64,000 nt of DNA from Bifidobacterium samirii (GTDB taxonomy: Bacteria; Actinomycetota; Actinomycetes; Actinomycetales; Bifidobacteriaceae). This document shows positions 16,641 to 27,201 of this stretch, piece by piece (positions within the stretch are counted from its first letter, which is position 1; each line of letters begins with the position of its first letter). The notes beneath the pieces were generated by a model. That model was not told the origin of the DNA and did no database searches. It saw only the letters and a program-made list of their open reading frames with translations. Position numbers and translations under genes: made by a program. The stretch lies in NCBI RefSeq assembly GCF_003952945.1, contig NZ_QXGK01000011.1, positions 1 to 64,000 on the forward strand, in the 5' to 3' direction.

Positions 16641-17249
16641 TCACCTGACCTCGCGGATCAGGGCGAAGCCCTGACGCAGGTAGATGTATCCGGCGACCCA
16701 GTACAGGCCGATGCCCCAGATGCCGGCGGCCAGCGCCGCCAGATGCAGCAGGTCGACCATCGGGTTGGTCCAGATGTCGCAGAAGATCAGCGCGGTGATC
16801 GACATCATGAGCATGGCGGTGGCCGACTTGCCGACGAAGTTGACCGGCAGCGGGCCGTAGTCGTACTGGGCGAGCACGAGCACCTCGATGGCCATGAGCA
16901 GGTCGCGCAGTCCGACGATGAACAGCATCCACCACGGGATGATGCCGGCGACGCCCAGCGCGACGATGCTGCAGAAGATGAGCAGCCGGTCGGCGATCGG
17001 GTCGAGGATCTGCCCGATCTTGCTGACCTGGTTGAGCATGCGCGCCAGGATGCCGTCCACCCCGTCCGACACCGCGGAGATGGCGAGCACGATGAGCGCC
17101 TCGACCATCTGATGGCGCGACACCAGATACGAGATGAACGGGATCGACGCGATGCGCAGCAGGCTGATCAGGTTCGGCACGGTGAGGAAGACGTCCCTCG
17201 CCTCCGGGCTGTACGCCTTGCTGAATTTCTCCTTGATGATGTTGGTCAT
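16641..17249 (-). CDS. pgsA: CDP-alcohol phosphatidyltransferase (PgsA-like)
   Basis: A 202-residue integral membrane enzyme of phospholipid synthesis. The CDP-alcohol motif is visible as DGVDGILAR, then GQILDPIAD (D-x2-D-G-x2-A-R ... G-x3-D-x3-D) at about residues 64-90, with four or more further hydrophobic helices. It is most likely phosphatidylglycerophosphate or cardiolipin synthase type; the exact acceptor cannot be read from sequence. Mycobacterial pgsA2 occupies the same place ahead of the DUF881/garA cluster. ATG at 17249, 8 nt after hisG. Confidence 0.88.
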   Translation of the reverse strand: MTNIIKEKFSKAYSPEARDVFLTVPNLISLLRIASIPFISYLVSRHQMVEALIVLAISAVSDGVDGILARMLNQVSKIGQILDPIADRLLIFCSIVALGVAGIIPWWMLFIVGLRDLLMAIEVLVLAQYDYGPLPVNFVGKSATAMLMMSITALIFCDIWTNPMVDLLHLAALAAGIWGIGLYWVAGYIYLRQGFALIREVR

Positions 17250-17257
17250 ATACGCGG

Positions 17258-18109
17258 CTACATTCTGGAGGCCTGCAGCGCGGTGACGATGATGCCGCGC
17301 GCGCCGACCTCGTAGAGTTCGTCCATCAGCTGGTTGACCTTCGCCTTGGGCACCATGACACGCACGGCCGCCCACTGCTTGTCGTGCAGCGGCGAGATGG
17401 TGGGGCTTTCGAAGCCGGGGGTGACGGCCACGGCGGCCGACACCTTGTCGACGGGGATGTCGAAGTCCATGAGCACGTAGCGCTGCGCGGTGAGCACGCC
17501 CTGCAGGCGGCGTGACAGGCGCACCAGACGCTCGTCGTGCTCGTCGAGGCGCGGCGAGCGGATCAGCACGGCCTGGGAGCGCACGATCGGGTCTCCGAAC
17601 ACGCGCAGTCCGGCGTTGCGCAGCGTGGTGCCGGTGGACACGACGTCGGCGATCAGGTCGGCGACGCCCAGCTGGACGGACGATTCGACGGCGCCGTCGA
17701 GGTGGATGGTCTCGGCGTCGATGCCGTGCTCGACCAGATAGTCGTGCACGAGCTTGTCGAACGACGTGGCGACGCGCTTGCCGTCGATGTCGGCCAGCGA
17801 CGAGATCGGGGAGTCGTTCGGCGCGGCGAAGCGGAACGTGGATTCGCCGAAGCCGAGCTCCATGTGCTCGACCGCCTCGGTGCCCGAGTTGAGCAGCAGG
17901 TCGTGCCCGGTGATGCCCACGTCGATGGTGCCGCGGCCCACGTACACCGCGATGTCGAGCGGCCGCAGGTAGAACAGTTCCACGTCGTTGTCGGGGTCCT
18001 CGACCACGAGTTGGCGCAGGTTCGAGCGCAGACGGTAGCCGGCCTCGGCCAGCAGCGTCCACGCGGGTTCGGAGAGCATGCCCTTGTTGGGCACAGCGAT
18101 TCTCAGCAT
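17258..18109 (-). CDS. hisG: ATP phosphoribosyltransferase HisG, long form
   Basis: First enzyme of histidine synthesis, condensing ATP and PRPP. The 283-residue long form needs no His[15 protein letters not shown] at the N-terminus, GITGHDLL near 68, the PRPP-binding stretch [14 protein letters not shown] near 160, and a C-terminal regulatory ACT-like domain ([22 protein letters not shown]) that mediates histidine feedback in the family. Follows hisE by 22 nt. Confidence 0.95.
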   Translation of the reverse strand: MLRIAVPNKGMLSEPAWTLLAEAGYRLRSNLRQLVVEDPDNDVELFYLRPLDIAVYVGRGTIDVGITGHDLLLNSGTEAVEHMELGFGESTFRFAAPNDSPISSLADIDGKRVATSFDKLVHDYLVEHGIDAETIHLDGAVESSVQLGVADLIADVVSTGTTLRNAGLRVFGDPIVRSQAVLIRSPRLDEHDERLVRLSRRLQGVLTAQRYVLMDFDIPVDKVSAAVAVTPGFESPTISPLHDKQWAAVRVMVPKAKVNQLMDELYEVGARGIIVTALQASRM

Positions 18110-18131
18110 GTCGTGTCCTTCCGGATTCCTG

Positions 18132-18395
18132 TCACAGGTGCTTGTAGACGTCCTCGAGGGTGATGCCGCGGTTGATCATCATCACCTGCAGATGGTAGAT
18201 CAGCTGGCTCATCTCCTCGGCGGTGCGGTCCGCGCCCTCGTATTCAGCTGCGATCCACGTCTCGGAGGCCTCCTCGACGATCTTCTTGCCGATGAAATGG
18301 GCGCCCTTGTCCAGCTCCTCCACCGTCAGGGATCCGGCCGGACGGGTGGCGGCCTTCTCGCTGAGCTCCGCGAACAGGGATTCGAATGTCTTCAT
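18132..18395 (-). CDS. hisE: Phosphoribosyl-ATP pyrophosphatase HisE
   Basis: 87-residue all-alpha MazG-like enzyme for step 2 of histidine synthesis. Signature [17 protein letters not shown] with acidic metal ligands, then [14 protein letters not shown]. Separate from hisI, which lies at 25674, so the bifunctional HisIE of enterobacteria is split here. The ATG at 18395 is used because homology starts at MKTFESLF. Confidence 0.93.
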   Translation of the reverse strand: MKTFESLFAELSEKAATRPAGSLTVEELDKGAHFIGKKIVEEASETWIAAEYEGADRTAEEMSQLIYHLQVMMINRGITLEDVYKHL

Positions 18396-18475
18396 GCTGG
18401 GTACCGTCCTTGCATTGTGTCGGTTACGCCGCGGCCGGGGCGCGAGGCCCCGGCCGCGGTCGGGAAAATCATTGG

Positions 18476-19144
18476 TTAGGCGCGGAAGGCGACCTGCGCC
18501 TTGTCGCGGATGTCGTCGATGGCCTGGGCCGGGCTCTCGGCGCCGTACACGGCGGAGCCGGCCACGAGCACGTCGGCGCCGGCCTCGGCCACGATGTGCG
18601 CGGTGGACGGGCTGACGCCGCCGTCGACCTGGATCTTGACGTCGAGGCCGCGGCGGGTGATCTCGTCGCGCAGGCGACGGACCTTGGCCATCTGGTTGCC
18701 GAGGAACTTCTGGCCGCCGAAGCCGGGCTCGACGGTCATGATGAGGATCATGTCGAACTCGTCGAGGATGTCGAAGATCGGCTCGACCGGTTCGGCCGGG
18801 CGCACGGCGAAGCAGGCCTTGACGCCCATCTCGCGCAGCTGGCGGGCCAGACGCACCGGGGCGTGGGTGGCGCCCATGTGGAAGGTGACGGAGTAGGCGC
18901 CGCACTTGGCGAACTCGGGGGCCCAGCGGTCCGGGTCCTCGATCATCAGGTGCACGTCGACCTTGAGGTCGGTGACCTCGCAGATGCGCTTGACGATCGG
19001 CTCGCCGAGGGTCAGGTTCGGGACGAAGTGGTGGTCCATCACGTCCACGTGGACGAGATCGGCGTTGGAGATGGCCTTGAGGTCGCGCTCGAGATTGCAG
19101 AAGTCGGCGGACAGGATGCTGGGGGCGATTTCGATAGTGCTCAT
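18476..19144 (-). CDS. rpe: Ribulose-phosphate 3-epimerase
   Basis: 222-residue TIM-barrel enzyme interconverting ribulose-5-phosphate and xylulose-5-phosphate. Xylulose-5-phosphate is the phosphoketolase substrate of the bifid shunt, giving this gene central weight in bifidobacteria. Motifs: [21 protein letters not shown] (metal histidines and Asp), [12 protein letters not shown], and [11 protein letters not shown]. The start MSTIEIAPS at 19144 is preferred over an upstream ATG at 19207 because homology begins there. Confidence 0.95.
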   Translation of the reverse strand: MSTIEIAPSILSADFCNLERDLKAISNADLVHVDVMDHHFVPNLTLGEPIVKRICEVTDLKVDVHLMIEDPDRWAPEFAKCGAYSVTFHMGATHAPVRLARQLREMGVKACFAVRPAEPVEPIFDILDEFDMILIMTVEPGFGGQKFLGNQMAKVRRLRDEITRRGLDVKIQVDGGVSPSTAHIVAEAGADVLVAGSAVYGAESPAQAIDDIRDKAQVAFRA

Positions 19145-19244
19145 GAGGTTCCATTCTAGGCAGTCTGAACGACGAGACGCGCACGATGCGGGAATCCCGC
19201 CGTCCATACCGCCTGTCGTCTTCCGGTTATGTGCGGTGCGTCGG

Positions 19245-20186
19245 TCAGCGCGCGGCCTTGGCGGCCTTCGCCGCCGCGGCGCGCTCCTCCTCGGCCTTGG
19301 CCCGTTCGAGCTCGTCGGCGGTCACGTCGGTGAGCCGGTCGACGAGCGGTCCGCGGTCGGAGCCGTAGCGCCACAGGGCGGCGAACAGCGCGCATCCGAG
19401 CGCGAAGCACAGGATCGCGGTCCACACGTTGATCCGCAGGCCCAGCACGATCGTGGAGTAGTTGATGCGGATCGACTCGATCCACGTGCGGCCCAGTCCG
19501 TACCACATGAGGTACATGGCGAACTGCTGGCCGGCCTTGAGCGTGGACGCGAGCCGGTGGCCGATCCATACGATCAGCGCGGCGCCGATCAGGTTCCAGA
19601 TCATCTCGTACAGGAACGTCGGGTGGAACAGCGTGTCGGTGGGGCACGCCTGTCCGTCGTAGCACACCTCGGTCTTGCCGATCGCGTCCGCGTCGTTGAG
19701 CTTGAGACCCCACGGCAGGGTCGTCGGGCTGCCGTACAGCTCCTGGTTGAACCAGTTGCCGAGCCGGCCGATCGCCTGGGCGACCATGAGGGCCGGAGCG
19801 ATCGCGTCGGCGAGTAGCGCGAACGGGTAGCGGCGGTGCCGGCACCACAGGAACGCGGCCAGCGTGCCCACGGAGATGCCTCCGAAGATCGCCATGCCGC
19901 CCTCCCACACCTTGAGGATGTTGGTCAGGTCGCCGCTGGGCGGGAAGTACTGGCCGGGTGTGGTGATGCAGTGGTACAGGCGGGCGCCGACCAGGCCGCA
20001 GGGCACGGCGACGAGCGTCGTGTCGAGGACCTGGTCGAATGTGCCGCCGCAGCGCTTCCACCGTTTGGTGAGGATCGCCACGGCGACGCAGATGCCGATG
20101 AGGATGCAGATCGCGTACATGCGGATGGTCAGCGGGCCAACCTTGAAGTACGAGAACGTGGGCGAGGGGATGTAAGCCAGATTCAT
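19245..20186 (-). CDS. lgt: Prolipoprotein diacylglyceryl transferase Lgt
   Basis: 313-residue multi-pass membrane enzyme that adds diacylglycerol to the lipobox cysteine of prolipoproteins. The signature GRLGNWFNQELYG lies at about residues 140-152, with about seven hydrophobic helices. A charged Ala/Glu/Lys C-terminal tail (from about 285) is cytoplasmic. It sits between trpA and rpe with short gaps, a mixed operon common in actinobacteria (trpCBA-lgt). Confidence 0.95.
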   Translation of the reverse strand: MNLAYIPSPTFSYFKVGPLTIRMYAICILIGICVAVAILTKRWKRCGGTFDQVLDTTLVAVPCGLVGARLYHCITTPGQYFPPSGDLTNILKVWEGGMAIFGGISVGTLAAFLWCRHRRYPFALLADAIAPALMVAQAIGRLGNWFNQELYGSPTTLPWGLKLNDADAIGKTEVCYDGQACPTDTLFHPTFLYEMIWNLIGAALIVWIGHRLASTLKAGQQFAMYLMWYGLGRTWIESIRINYSTIVLGLRINVWTAILCFALGCALFAALWRYGSDRGPLVDRLTDVTADELERAKAEEERAAAAKAAKAAR

Positions 20187-20195
20187 ACCGTCAGA

Positions 20196-21068
20196 TTAAC
20201 GCGCGTTGTGGATGCCGTCGGCCAGCGCCTCGGCCTTGGCGGCCAGGTCGCGCAGTCCGTCGGCCCTGTCTCGCACTCCCCTGCCGTCGTCCGACAGCAG
20301 CGTGTGCACGAGCGCCGATCCGACGATCACGCCGTCCGCGTAGCGGCCGACTTGCGCGCCCTGCTCCGGCGTCGACACGCCGATGCCGACGCACACATTG
20401 GCCGCGCCGGCCGCACGGGTGCGTGCGACGAGCGTCTCCGGGGACGTGCCGAGCGTGTCGCGTTCGCCGGTGACGCCCATGCGGGACGCCGCGTACACGA
20501 AGCCGCGCGCGTTGTCCGCCACGACGGCGAGACGCTTGTCGGACGAGTCGGGCGAGACGAGGAACACACGGTCGAGGCCGTGCCGGTCGGACGCCTCGAT
20601 CCACTCCCCCGCCTCGTCGGGAATCAGGTCGGGGGTGATCAGTCCGGCGCCGCCGGCGTTCTCGAAGTCGCGGGCGAAGCGCTCGACGCCGTAGTGGTAG
20701 ATGAGGTTCCAGTAGCTCATGACCAGCGGCACGCCGCCGGCTTCGGCGACCGTCTCGACCGCGTGAAACACGCCGGCGATGCGTTCGCCGTTGTCGAGCG
20801 CGATCTGGCTGGCGGCCTGGATGACCGGGCCGTCCATCACCGGATCGGAGTACGGCAGGCCGATCTCGACCGCGTCGACGCCGTGTTCGACCATCGTGCG
20901 CAGCGCGTCGAGCGACGTGTCGGGATCGGGGAATCCGTACGGCAGGTAGCCGATGAACGCCGGCTGGTTGCGCGCCTTGAACCGGGCGAACATCGCCTCG
21001 GTGGGGCTTTCGCGGTGGCTGATGCCCAGCGGCTGGCCGGAGGGCGTGATGGTTGCGTTGTCCGTCAT
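20196..21068 (-). CDS. trpA: Tryptophan synthase alpha subunit
   Basis: 290 residues. Cleaves indole-3-glycerol phosphate and passes indole to TrpB. AFIGYLPYGFPDPDTSL, VDAVEIGLPYSDPVMDGPVIQ (catalytic Glu and Asp region), VMSYWNLIYHYG and VCVGIGVSTPEQ are typical. The ATG at 21068 lies 20 nt after the trpC-trpB fusion gene, and lgt follows 9 nt downstream. Confidence 0.95.
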   Translation of the reverse strand: MTDNATITPSGQPLGISHRESPTEAMFARFKARNQPAFIGYLPYGFPDPDTSLDALRTMVEHGVDAVEIGLPYSDPVMDGPVIQAASQIALDNGERIAGVFHAVETVAEAGGVPLVMSYWNLIYHYGVERFARDFENAGGAGLITPDLIPDEAGEWIEASDRHGLDRVFLVSPDSSDKRLAVVADNARGFVYAASRMGVTGERDTLGTSPETLVARTRAAGAANVCVGIGVSTPEQGAQVGRYADGVIVGSALVHTLLSDDGRGVRDRADGLRDLAAKAEALADGIHNAR

Positions 21069-21088
21069 GTCCGTGTCTCCTCTTCCTC

Positions 21089-23173
21089 TCACGCGTTGTC
21101 GCCGTGCGCGCCGGTCACGTCGAGCGCCTTGGCCTGGTCCTCGGTCAGGTAGCCGAACCACTTGCCTGCGGTGGCCATGTCCTTGTCGCCGCGGCCGGAG
21201 ATGTTGACGATCATCACGGCCTTGTCGTAGCCCTTCGCCTTGAGGTCGGCGGCGGCCTTGTAGGCGCCGGCGACCGCGTGCGAGCTTTCGATGGCGGGGA
21301 TGATGCCTTCGGTGCGGCTCAGGTCGCGGAACGCGTCCATCGCCTCGGCGTCGGTGGCCCACGAGTAGTTGACGCGGCCGAGCTCCTTGAGCCATGCGTG
21401 CTCGGGGCCGACGGACGCGTAGTCGAGTCCGGCGGAGATGGAGTACGTGTCGAGGGTCTGGCCCTCCTCGTTCTCCAGCAGGTAGCTCATCGCGCCCTGG
21501 AACATGCCGAGCTGTCCGGTGCCGGGGGCGAATCGGATGGCGTGGCGGCCCGATTCGGGGCCGTTGCCGCCGGCCTCGTAGCCGTACAGGTTGACGCGGT
21601 CGTCGTCGAGGAACGCGTTCATCACGCCGATCGCGTTGGAGCCGCCGCCCACGCATGCGCACACCGCATCCGGATGGTCGATGCCGTACCAGTCGCGCAG
21701 CTGCTCCTTGGCCTCCTCGCCGATGATCTTCTGGAAGTCGCGCACCATCGCCGGGAACGGGTGCGGTCCGGCGACCGTGCCGAGCAGGTAGTGCGTGTCG
21801 GCCACGTTGGTGACCCAGTCGCGCAGCGCCTCGTTGATCGCGTCCTTGAGGATGCGGTCGCCCAGCGTCACCTCCACGACCTCGGCGCCGAGCATGCGCA
21901 TGCGGGCCACGTTGAGCGCCTGGCGGCGCGCGTCAATCTGGCCCATGTACACGCGACACTTGAGGCCCAGCATCGCGCACACCGTGGCGGTGGCCACGCC
22001 GTGCTGGCCGGCTCCGGTCTCGGCGATCACGCGCGTCTTGCCCATGCGCTTGACGAGCAGCGCCTGGCCGAGCGCGTTGTTGATCTTGTGCGCGCCCGTA
22101 TGGTTGAGGTCCTCGCGCTTGAGGAAGATGCGCGCGTCCAGTCCGGTGCGTTCCCTGACGAGGGAGGCGAAGCGCGGCGCCTCGGTCAGCGGGCTCTGGC
22201 GTCCCACGTAACGCTGCTGCAGTTCCATGAACTCGCGGTGGAACTCCGGGTCGGCCTTCGCCTCGGCGTAGACGCGTTCCAGTTCATCCAATGCGGTGAT
22301 CAGCGCCTCCGGCACGTACCGGCCGCCGAATCGTCCGAAATACGGTCCCTCATGCTCGCTCAGAGGGGTGCTTTCCGATGCCTTCACTCTCGTTCCTGCC
22401 TTTACCAGTCGTTCCACCGCAAGTCGGTGGTCGTCGGCGGTGGCCACGCCCTCGCCGACCAGCACCGCGTCGGCTCCGGCGCGGGCGTAGTCCTCCAGTT
22501 CCACGGCGCCGAACACGCCCGATTCCGCCACGCGGATCACGTCGTCCGGCAGGTCGGCCGCCAGTTCGGCGTACCGGGTCACGTCCACGCGCAGGTCCTT
22601 GAGATTGCGCGCGTTGATGCCGATGATGCGCGCACCGGCCGCGACCGCCCGAGCGATCTCCTCGCGCGTGTGCGTCTCGACCAACACGCGCATGCCCAGT
22701 TCGTGAGCCAGATCCAGCAGCGACTTCAGCCGCGCGTCGTCCAATGCGGTGACGATGAGCAGGATGAGGTCGGCGCCGTGGGCGCGCGCCTCGTACACCT
22801 GGTAGTCGGTGACGATGAAGTCCTTGCGCAGCACCGGGACGTCGACGGCGGCACGCACCGCGTCCAGATCGGTCAGACTGCCGAGGAAGCGGCGGCCTTC
22901 GGTGAGCACCGATATCGCGGCGGCACCGCCCTGCGCGTATTCGCGGGCCAGTGCGCCCGGATCGTCGATGTCGGTCAGATGGCCTTTGGACGGGGACGCG
23001 CGCTTGATCTCGGCGATCACGGGGATGCCGTCTGCGCGCCTGAGCCATCGCGTCGCGTCGATCGGGGCCGGGGCCGCCAGCGCGGCCTTCCTGACGTCAT
23101 CGAGTGACACGGTGCGTTCGCGGGCCTGCTGGTCCTCCAGCGCGCCCGCGACCAGTTCGTCCAATACCGACAT
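21089..23173 (-). CDS. trpCB: Fused indole-3-glycerol-phosphate synthase / tryptophan synthase beta
   Basis: One 694-residue open frame holds TrpC (about 1-280: [48 protein letters not shown]) and then TrpB (about 290-694: [27 protein letters not shown] with the PLP lysine, GGGSNAIG). A short linker ([14 protein letters not shown]) joins them, and no stop or start is needed between. This allows direct supply of indole-glycerol phosphate to the synthase with TrpA. ATG at 23173 with AAAGGGAGG upstream. TrpC-TrpB fusion is known in bifidobacteria. Confidence 0.95.
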   Translation of the reverse strand: MSVLDELVAGALEDQQARERTVSLDDVRKAALAAPAPIDATRWLRRADGIPVIAEIKRASPSKGHLTDIDDPGALAREYAQGGAAAISVLTEGRRFLGSLTDLDAVRAAVDVPVLRKDFIVTDYQVYEARAHGADLILLIVTALDDARLKSLLDLAHELGMRVLVETHTREEIARAVAAGARIIGINARNLKDLRVDVTRYAELAADLPDDVIRVAESGVFGAVELEDYARAGADAVLVGEGVATADDHRLAVERLVKAGTRVKASESTPLSEHEGPYFGRFGGRYVPEALITALDELERVYAEAKADPEFHREFMELQQRYVGRQSPLTEAPRFASLVRERTGLDARIFLKREDLNHTGAHKINNALGQALLVKRMGKTRVIAETGAGQHGVATATVCAMLGLKCRVYMGQIDARRQALNVARMRMLGAEVVEVTLGDRILKDAINEALRDWVTNVADTHYLLGTVAGPHPFPAMVRDFQKIIGEEAKEQLRDWYGIDHPDAVCACVGGGSNAIGVMNAFLDDDRVNLYGYEAGGNGPESGRHAIRFAPGTGQLGMFQGAMSYLLENEEGQTLDTYSISAGLDYASVGPEHAWLKELGRVNYSWATDAEAMDAFRDLSRTEGIIPAIESSHAVAGAYKAAADLKAKGYDKAVMIVNISGRGDKDMATAGKWFGYLTEDQAKALDVTGAHGDNA

Positions 23174-23374
23174 GATCCTCCCTTTCGTTGGTCGATCATG
23201 CGACACTGTAGGCCATTTCGTCACATTCCGACCAGGGCCGTCCTACATTCCGGGCACTCCGCGGATATGAGCCAGTTGCGTCGGATCGAAATGCCGGTCG
23301 GATTTCCGCACATAGAAGCGCACGGAGTTGTAGCATCGACGTTCGAACGAGTATTCCGACCGATCGGAGATGCG

Positions 23375-24016
23375 ATGAGCGAAACCATCGAGACTGAGCG
23401 TCTGCTGCTGCGCCCGTGGAGGGCCGACGACCGGGCCGAGGCAGAGTCGCTGTTCGGGTATGCTTCGGATCAGCGGATCGGGCCGTTGTGCGGCTGGCCG
23501 CCGCATGGGGATGTGGAGGAGAGCATGGGGGTCATCCGGAACGTGTTCTCGGTCGAGAACAATTGGGCCGTCACCATCCGGGACGCCGCGTCGGCGGGTG
23601 TCGGCGTCAGCGAGCCGGTTGGGTGCATCGATCTGAAGCCGATGCGTCACTTTGACGGGAATGGCGAACCGGGTTCCATGATCGATGAACGGTATGTCCG
23701 CTATGCCGATGGGAATGTGCTGGAGGTCGGCTACTGGGTCGGCTGCCCGTTCTGGGGCAAGGGATACATGCCCGAGGCGCTGCGTGCCGTGTTCGGCTAC
23801 GCGTTCGACGTGCTGCATGTGGACGCCGTGTGGGGCGCCCACTACGTCGAGAACACGCAGTCCGGCCGTGTGATGGAGAAGTGCGGCATGACGGTCGCCG
23901 GCCAGTTGAAGCATCATCGGTTCCCGTTGATCGGCGAATACCATGACGAGACGCTCCGCATCATCACCGCCGACGAATGGAAGGCGACGCGATCGGCCGC
24001 ATCGGCCGTCCGATGA
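23375..24016 (+). CDS. GNAT-family N-acetyltransferase (RimJ/RimL-like)
   Basis: 213 residues. ETERLLLRPWRADD at the start, and VLEVGYWVGCPFWGKGYMPEALRAV near residues 110-130, containing the acetyl-CoA loop (R/Q-x-x-G-x-G/A region as WGKGYMPEA). NTQSGRVMEKCGM follows, typical of RimJ/RimL ribosomal-protein or small-molecule acetyltransferases. Divergent from trpCB. Substrate not predictable. The ATG at 23375 is chosen by homology; the longer upstream frame lacks a ribosome site. Confidence 0.85.
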   Translation: MSETIETERLLLRPWRADDRAEAESLFGYASDQRIGPLCGWPPHGDVEESMGVIRNVFSVENNWAVTIRDAASAGVGVSEPVGCIDLKPMRHFDGNGEPGSMIDERYVRYADGNVLEVGYWVGCPFWGKGYMPEALRAVFGYAFDVLHVDAVWGAHYVENTQSGRVMEKCGMTVAGQLKHHRFPLIGEYHDETLRIITADEWKATRSAASAVR

Positions 24017-24048
24017 TCGTGGCGACCGTGCCGGCGGACCGGATATGC

Positions 24049-24097
24049 GAATGAGCCCGGTGCGACTCTCCAGAGGAGGGCTGCACCGGGCTCATTC
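24049..24097. terminator. Bidirectional terminator between the GNAT gene and trpE
   Basis: A perfect 15-bp stem, GAATGAGCCCGGTGC / GCACCGGGCTCATTC with a 19-nt loop, lies between convergent 3' ends. Confidence 0.75.
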
Positions 24098-24120
24098 ATA
24101 CGGCGTATGCCGGCGAGACG

Positions 24121-25677
24121 CTACAGTGCGCGCAGCTGGGCGGCGATCTTCACCGCCTCGACGCTGGCCGCGGCCTTGTTGCGGGTCTCGGTCCATTCGG
24201 TCTCGGGCACGGAGTCGAGCACGATGCCGGCGCCGGCCTGCACGCTCGCCTCATGGTCGCGGATGAATGCGGTGCGGATCGCGATGGCCATGTCGAGGTT
24301 GCCGGACAGGTCGAAGTAGCCGACGGTGCCGCCGTAGATGCCGCGGTCGGCCGGTTCCAGCTCGTCGATGATCTCGACCGCGCGCGGTTTGGGCGCGCCG
24401 GACAGCGTGCCGGCCGGGAACGCGGACGTGAACACGTCGAACGCGCTCATATCCGCGTTCACGCGTCCGGTGACGGTCGAGCAGATGTGCATGATGTGGC
24501 TGAACCGTTTGATGTCCATGAGCGAGACGACCTCCACGCTGGTCGGGTCGCACACGCGGCTCAGGTCGTTGCGGGCGAGGTCGACGAGCATGATGTGCTC
24601 GCTGCGCTCCTTGGGATCGGCGAGCAGCTCCTTCGCGAGGCGCGCGTCCTCCTCCGGCGTGGCGCCGCGAGGGCGGGAGCCGGCGATCGGGAACGTCATC
24701 GCATGCCCGCGGTCGACCTTGATGAGCGTCTCGGGGCTGGAGCCGATCACGGTGAAGTCACGGCCCTCGGCGTCGGTGAGCGCCATGAAGTACATGTACG
24801 GGCTGGGGTTGAGCGTGCGCAGCACGCGGTACACGTCGAACGGGTCGGCCGGCGAGTTGATGTCGAGCCGCTGGGAGATGACGACCTGGAAGACGTCGCC
24901 GTCGACGATATGCCGTTTCGCCGATTCAACGGCCTGCTCGTAACGGTCCTTCTCGGTGCGGAAGCGCAGTTCGGGCTGGGCGACGGACTGGTCGAGCACG
25001 TTGACGCGCGCCTCGCCGTCGGTCGGCGTGGCCGCGTCGCGCTGCATGCGGTCGAGCCGGGCGACGGCCTCGTCGTAGGCGGCGTCGGCGCGGGTGGGAC
25101 GGTCGTCGACGTTGACCGCGTTCGCGATGAGCCACACCGAGCCGGACACGTGGTCGACGACGGCGATGTCGGTCGCCAGGGCGAGCACGGTCTCCGGCTG
25201 TCCGGTCTCGTCGGGCGCTTCGGCGCGCAGCGTCGGCTCCCAATGCCGGATCGCGTCCCAGCCGACCGTGCCGACCAGTCCGCTGGTCAGGTTCGGCAGG
25301 CCGTCGACATGCGGCGCCTTGAGGATGTCGAGCGTCGCGCGTGCGACGTCGATCACGTCGCCGTGCTCGGGCACGCCGGCCGGCACGGCGCCCAGCCAGT
25401 CGGCCCGGCCGCCGTTGGAGCGCAGCTGCGCCATCGCGTGCACGCCGATGAAGCTGTAGCGGCTCCACGTGCCGCCGTATTCGGCCGATTCGAGGATGAA
25501 CGTGCCGCTCCGGCCGCCGGCCAGCCGCTCGTAGAAGCCGACCGGGGTGAGCGAGTCGGCGAGCAGCCGGCGCACGATCGGGATGACCCGGTAGCCTTCG
25601 TCGGCCAGTTCGTGGAACAGTTCACGGCTCGGCCAGGTCGCTCCCCAGGTCAGTCGTTCGACGCTGCATTCGCTCAT
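24121..25677 (-). CDS. trpE: Anthranilate synthase component I
   Basis: 518 residues, chorismate to anthranilate with TrpG-supplied ammonia. N-terminal domain with the feedback region ([19 protein letters not shown]), then the chorismate-binding core: [69 protein letters not shown]. No trpG is adjacent. ATG at 25677 overlaps the end of hisI by 4 nt (ATGA), so trpE is coupled to the hisF-hisI transcript. Confidence 0.95.
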   Translation of the reverse strand: MSECSVERLTWGATWPSRELFHELADEGYRVIPIVRRLLADSLTPVGFYERLAGGRSGTFILESAEYGGTWSRYSFIGVHAMAQLRSNGGRADWLGAVPAGVPEHGDVIDVARATLDILKAPHVDGLPNLTSGLVGTVGWDAIRHWEPTLRAEAPDETGQPETVLALATDIAVVDHVSGSVWLIANAVNVDDRPTRADAAYDEAVARLDRMQRDAATPTDGEARVNVLDQSVAQPELRFRTEKDRYEQAVESAKRHIVDGDVFQVVISQRLDINSPADPFDVYRVLRTLNPSPYMYFMALTDAEGRDFTVIGSSPETLIKVDRGHAMTFPIAGSRPRGATPEEDARLAKELLADPKERSEHIMLVDLARNDLSRVCDPTSVEVVSLMDIKRFSHIMHICSTVTGRVNADMSAFDVFTSAFPAGTLSGAPKPRAVEIIDELEPADRGIYGGTVGYFDLSGNLDMAIAIRTAFIRDHEASVQAGAGIVLDSVPETEWTETRNKAAASVEAVKIAAQLRAL

Positions 25678-26150
25678 GCCCGATCCTCCTTGCCCGAATC
25701 GTCCGAGACATCCGATGCATCCGCTGTCGCCCCTTGCCCGTCGGGGCGGCGGCCTTCGGCGCACGGCAGCGATCCGCCTTCCAGGAAGCAGGTGCGTTTG
25801 CCGGTGTGGCAGGCGGCGCCGACCTGGTCGACCTCGACGAGCAGCGCGTCGCCGTCGCAGTCGAGCGACACGGACTTCACGTACTGGGCGTGGCCGGACG
25901 TGTCGCCCTTGCGCCAGTATTCGCGGCGGGACCGCGACCAGAACACGACGCGTCCGCCGGTCAGGGTGCGTCGCAGCGCCTCATCGTCCATGTAGCCGAC
26001 CATGAGCACCTCGCGCGTGTCGTGCTGCTGGACGACGGCCGCGACCAGTCCGCTCGCGTCGCGCTTGAGCCGCGCCGCGATGCGCGGGTCGAGCGTCGTC
26101 GCATTGTCGTATCCGTCGGCCGTCGCGCCGATGCCGTTCACCGTAGTCAT
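25674..26150 (-). CDS. hisI: Phosphoribosyl-AMP cyclohydrolase HisI
   Basis: 158 residues, step 3 of histidine synthesis. [32 protein letters not shown] and the metal-binding [26 protein letters not shown] are diagnostic. An N-terminal extension of about 25 residues and an acidic C-terminal tail of about 25 residues exceed the usual core. Lies between hisF (65-nt gap) and trpE (4-nt overlap). Confidence 0.94.
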   Translation of the reverse strand: MTTVNGIGATADGYDNATTLDPRIAARLKRDASGLVAAVVQQHDTREVLMVGYMDDEALRRTLTGGRVVFWSRSRREYWRKGDTSGHAQYVKSVSLDCDGDALLVEVDQVGAACHTGKRTCFLEGGSLPCAEGRRPDGQGATADASDVSDDSGKEDRA

Positions 26151-26215
26151 GTCGTTCACTTCGTTCCTGTAGTCCGTTTGTGTCGTATCGTCCGTATTCC
26201 GTGCCGTCGCGCCGG

Positions 26216-26986
26216 TCAGCGCACCGTGTATCCGGCCGCGCGCAGCTCGTCCTTGACTTCGCCGATGGTCACCTTGCCGTAGTGGAAGATCGACGCGGCG
26301 AGCACCGCGTCGGCGCCGGCGTCGATGGCCGGCGGGAAGTCGGAGGCCTTGCCGGCGCCGCCCGATGCGATGATCGGGATCTTCACCTCGCGGCGTACGG
26401 CGCGGATCATCTCCAGGTCGAATCCCTGCTGCGTGCCGTCGGCGTCCATCGAGTTGAGGAGGATCTCGCCGGCGCCCAGCTCCTCGGCGCGGCGCGCCCA
26501 CCATACGGCGTCGATGCCGGTCGACTTGCGGCCGCCCATCGTCGTGACCTCGAATCCGGATTCGGTGTGCCGTTCGCCGCGTTCGCGCCGCGCGTCGACC
26601 GACAGGACCAGCACCTGGTTGCCGAAACGTTCGGCGACGCGGCTGATGAGCGTCGGGTCGTTGATCGCGGCCGTGTTCACGCCGACCTTGTCGGCGCCGC
26701 AGCGCAGCAGCGAATCCACGTTCTCCGGCGTGCGCACGCCGCCGCCGACGGTCAGCGGGATGAACACCTGCTCGGCGGTCCTGGCCACGACGTCCACCAT
26801 CGTGGCGCGATGCGAACTGGATGCGGTCACGTCGAGGAAGGTGAGCTCGTCGGCTCCCTGACGGTAGTATTCGGCGGCGAGCTCGACCGGATCGCCGGCG
26901 TCGCGCAGGTTCTCGAAATGCACGCCCTTGACCACGCGTCCGGCGTCGACGTCCAGACACGGAATGACTCGCACTGCCAGCGACAT
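26216..26986 (-). CDS. hisF: Imidazole glycerol phosphate synthase subunit HisF
   Basis: 256-residue TIM barrel that makes imidazole glycerol phosphate and AICAR with HisH glutaminase. [16 protein letters not shown] at the start (catalytic Asp in CLDV), [22 protein letters not shown]-like phosphate loop and [13 protein letters not shown]. Start ATG at 26986 because the family begins [12 protein letters not shown]. First gene of the hisF-hisI-trpE unit. Confidence 0.95.
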   Translation of the reverse strand: MSLAVRVIPCLDVDAGRVVKGVHFENLRDAGDPVELAAEYYRQGADELTFLDVTASSSHRATMVDVVARTAEQVFIPLTVGGGVRTPENVDSLLRCGADKVGVNTAAINDPTLISRVAERFGNQVLVLSVDARRERGERHTESGFEVTTMGGRKSTGIDAVWWARRAEELGAGEILLNSMDADGTQQGFDLEMIRAVRREVKIPIIASGGAGKASDFPPAIDAGADAVLAASIFHYGKVTIGEVKDELRAAGYTVR

Positions 26987-27065
26987 ATCCACTCCCCTGT
27001 TCGGGCGGCCTGCCCGCATTCCGGGGCGGCCGGTTCGGTCGTTACCGTTGTACAGGGTAACGGCG

Positions 27066-27128
27066 TCGGGCCCGGCTGCGCGGCGGCCGTTCCGTTTGGT
27101 GGAACGGCCGCCACGCAGCCGGGCCCGA
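27066..27128. terminator. Long hairpin terminator for the ldh-HAD operon
   Basis: A 28-bp stem with one mismatch runs from 27066-27093 (TCGGGCCCGGCTGCG...) to 27101-27128, with a 7-nt loop. It stands between the HAD stop (27202) and the hisF start, downstream of the leftward HAD gene. Confidence 0.75.
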
Positions 27129-27201
27129 TCGCACGCCGGCGCCGATGGACGTACGACGCATATCCGTCAGCGACTCGCGTGCCGTCGCATCGTCGCGACG
27201 G

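Noticed and set aside
23340-23358. CGTTCGAACGAG palindrome upstream of the GNAT gene as a LexA box
   Set aside because: It lacks the GAAC-N4-GTTC spacing that the uvrA box shows exactly.
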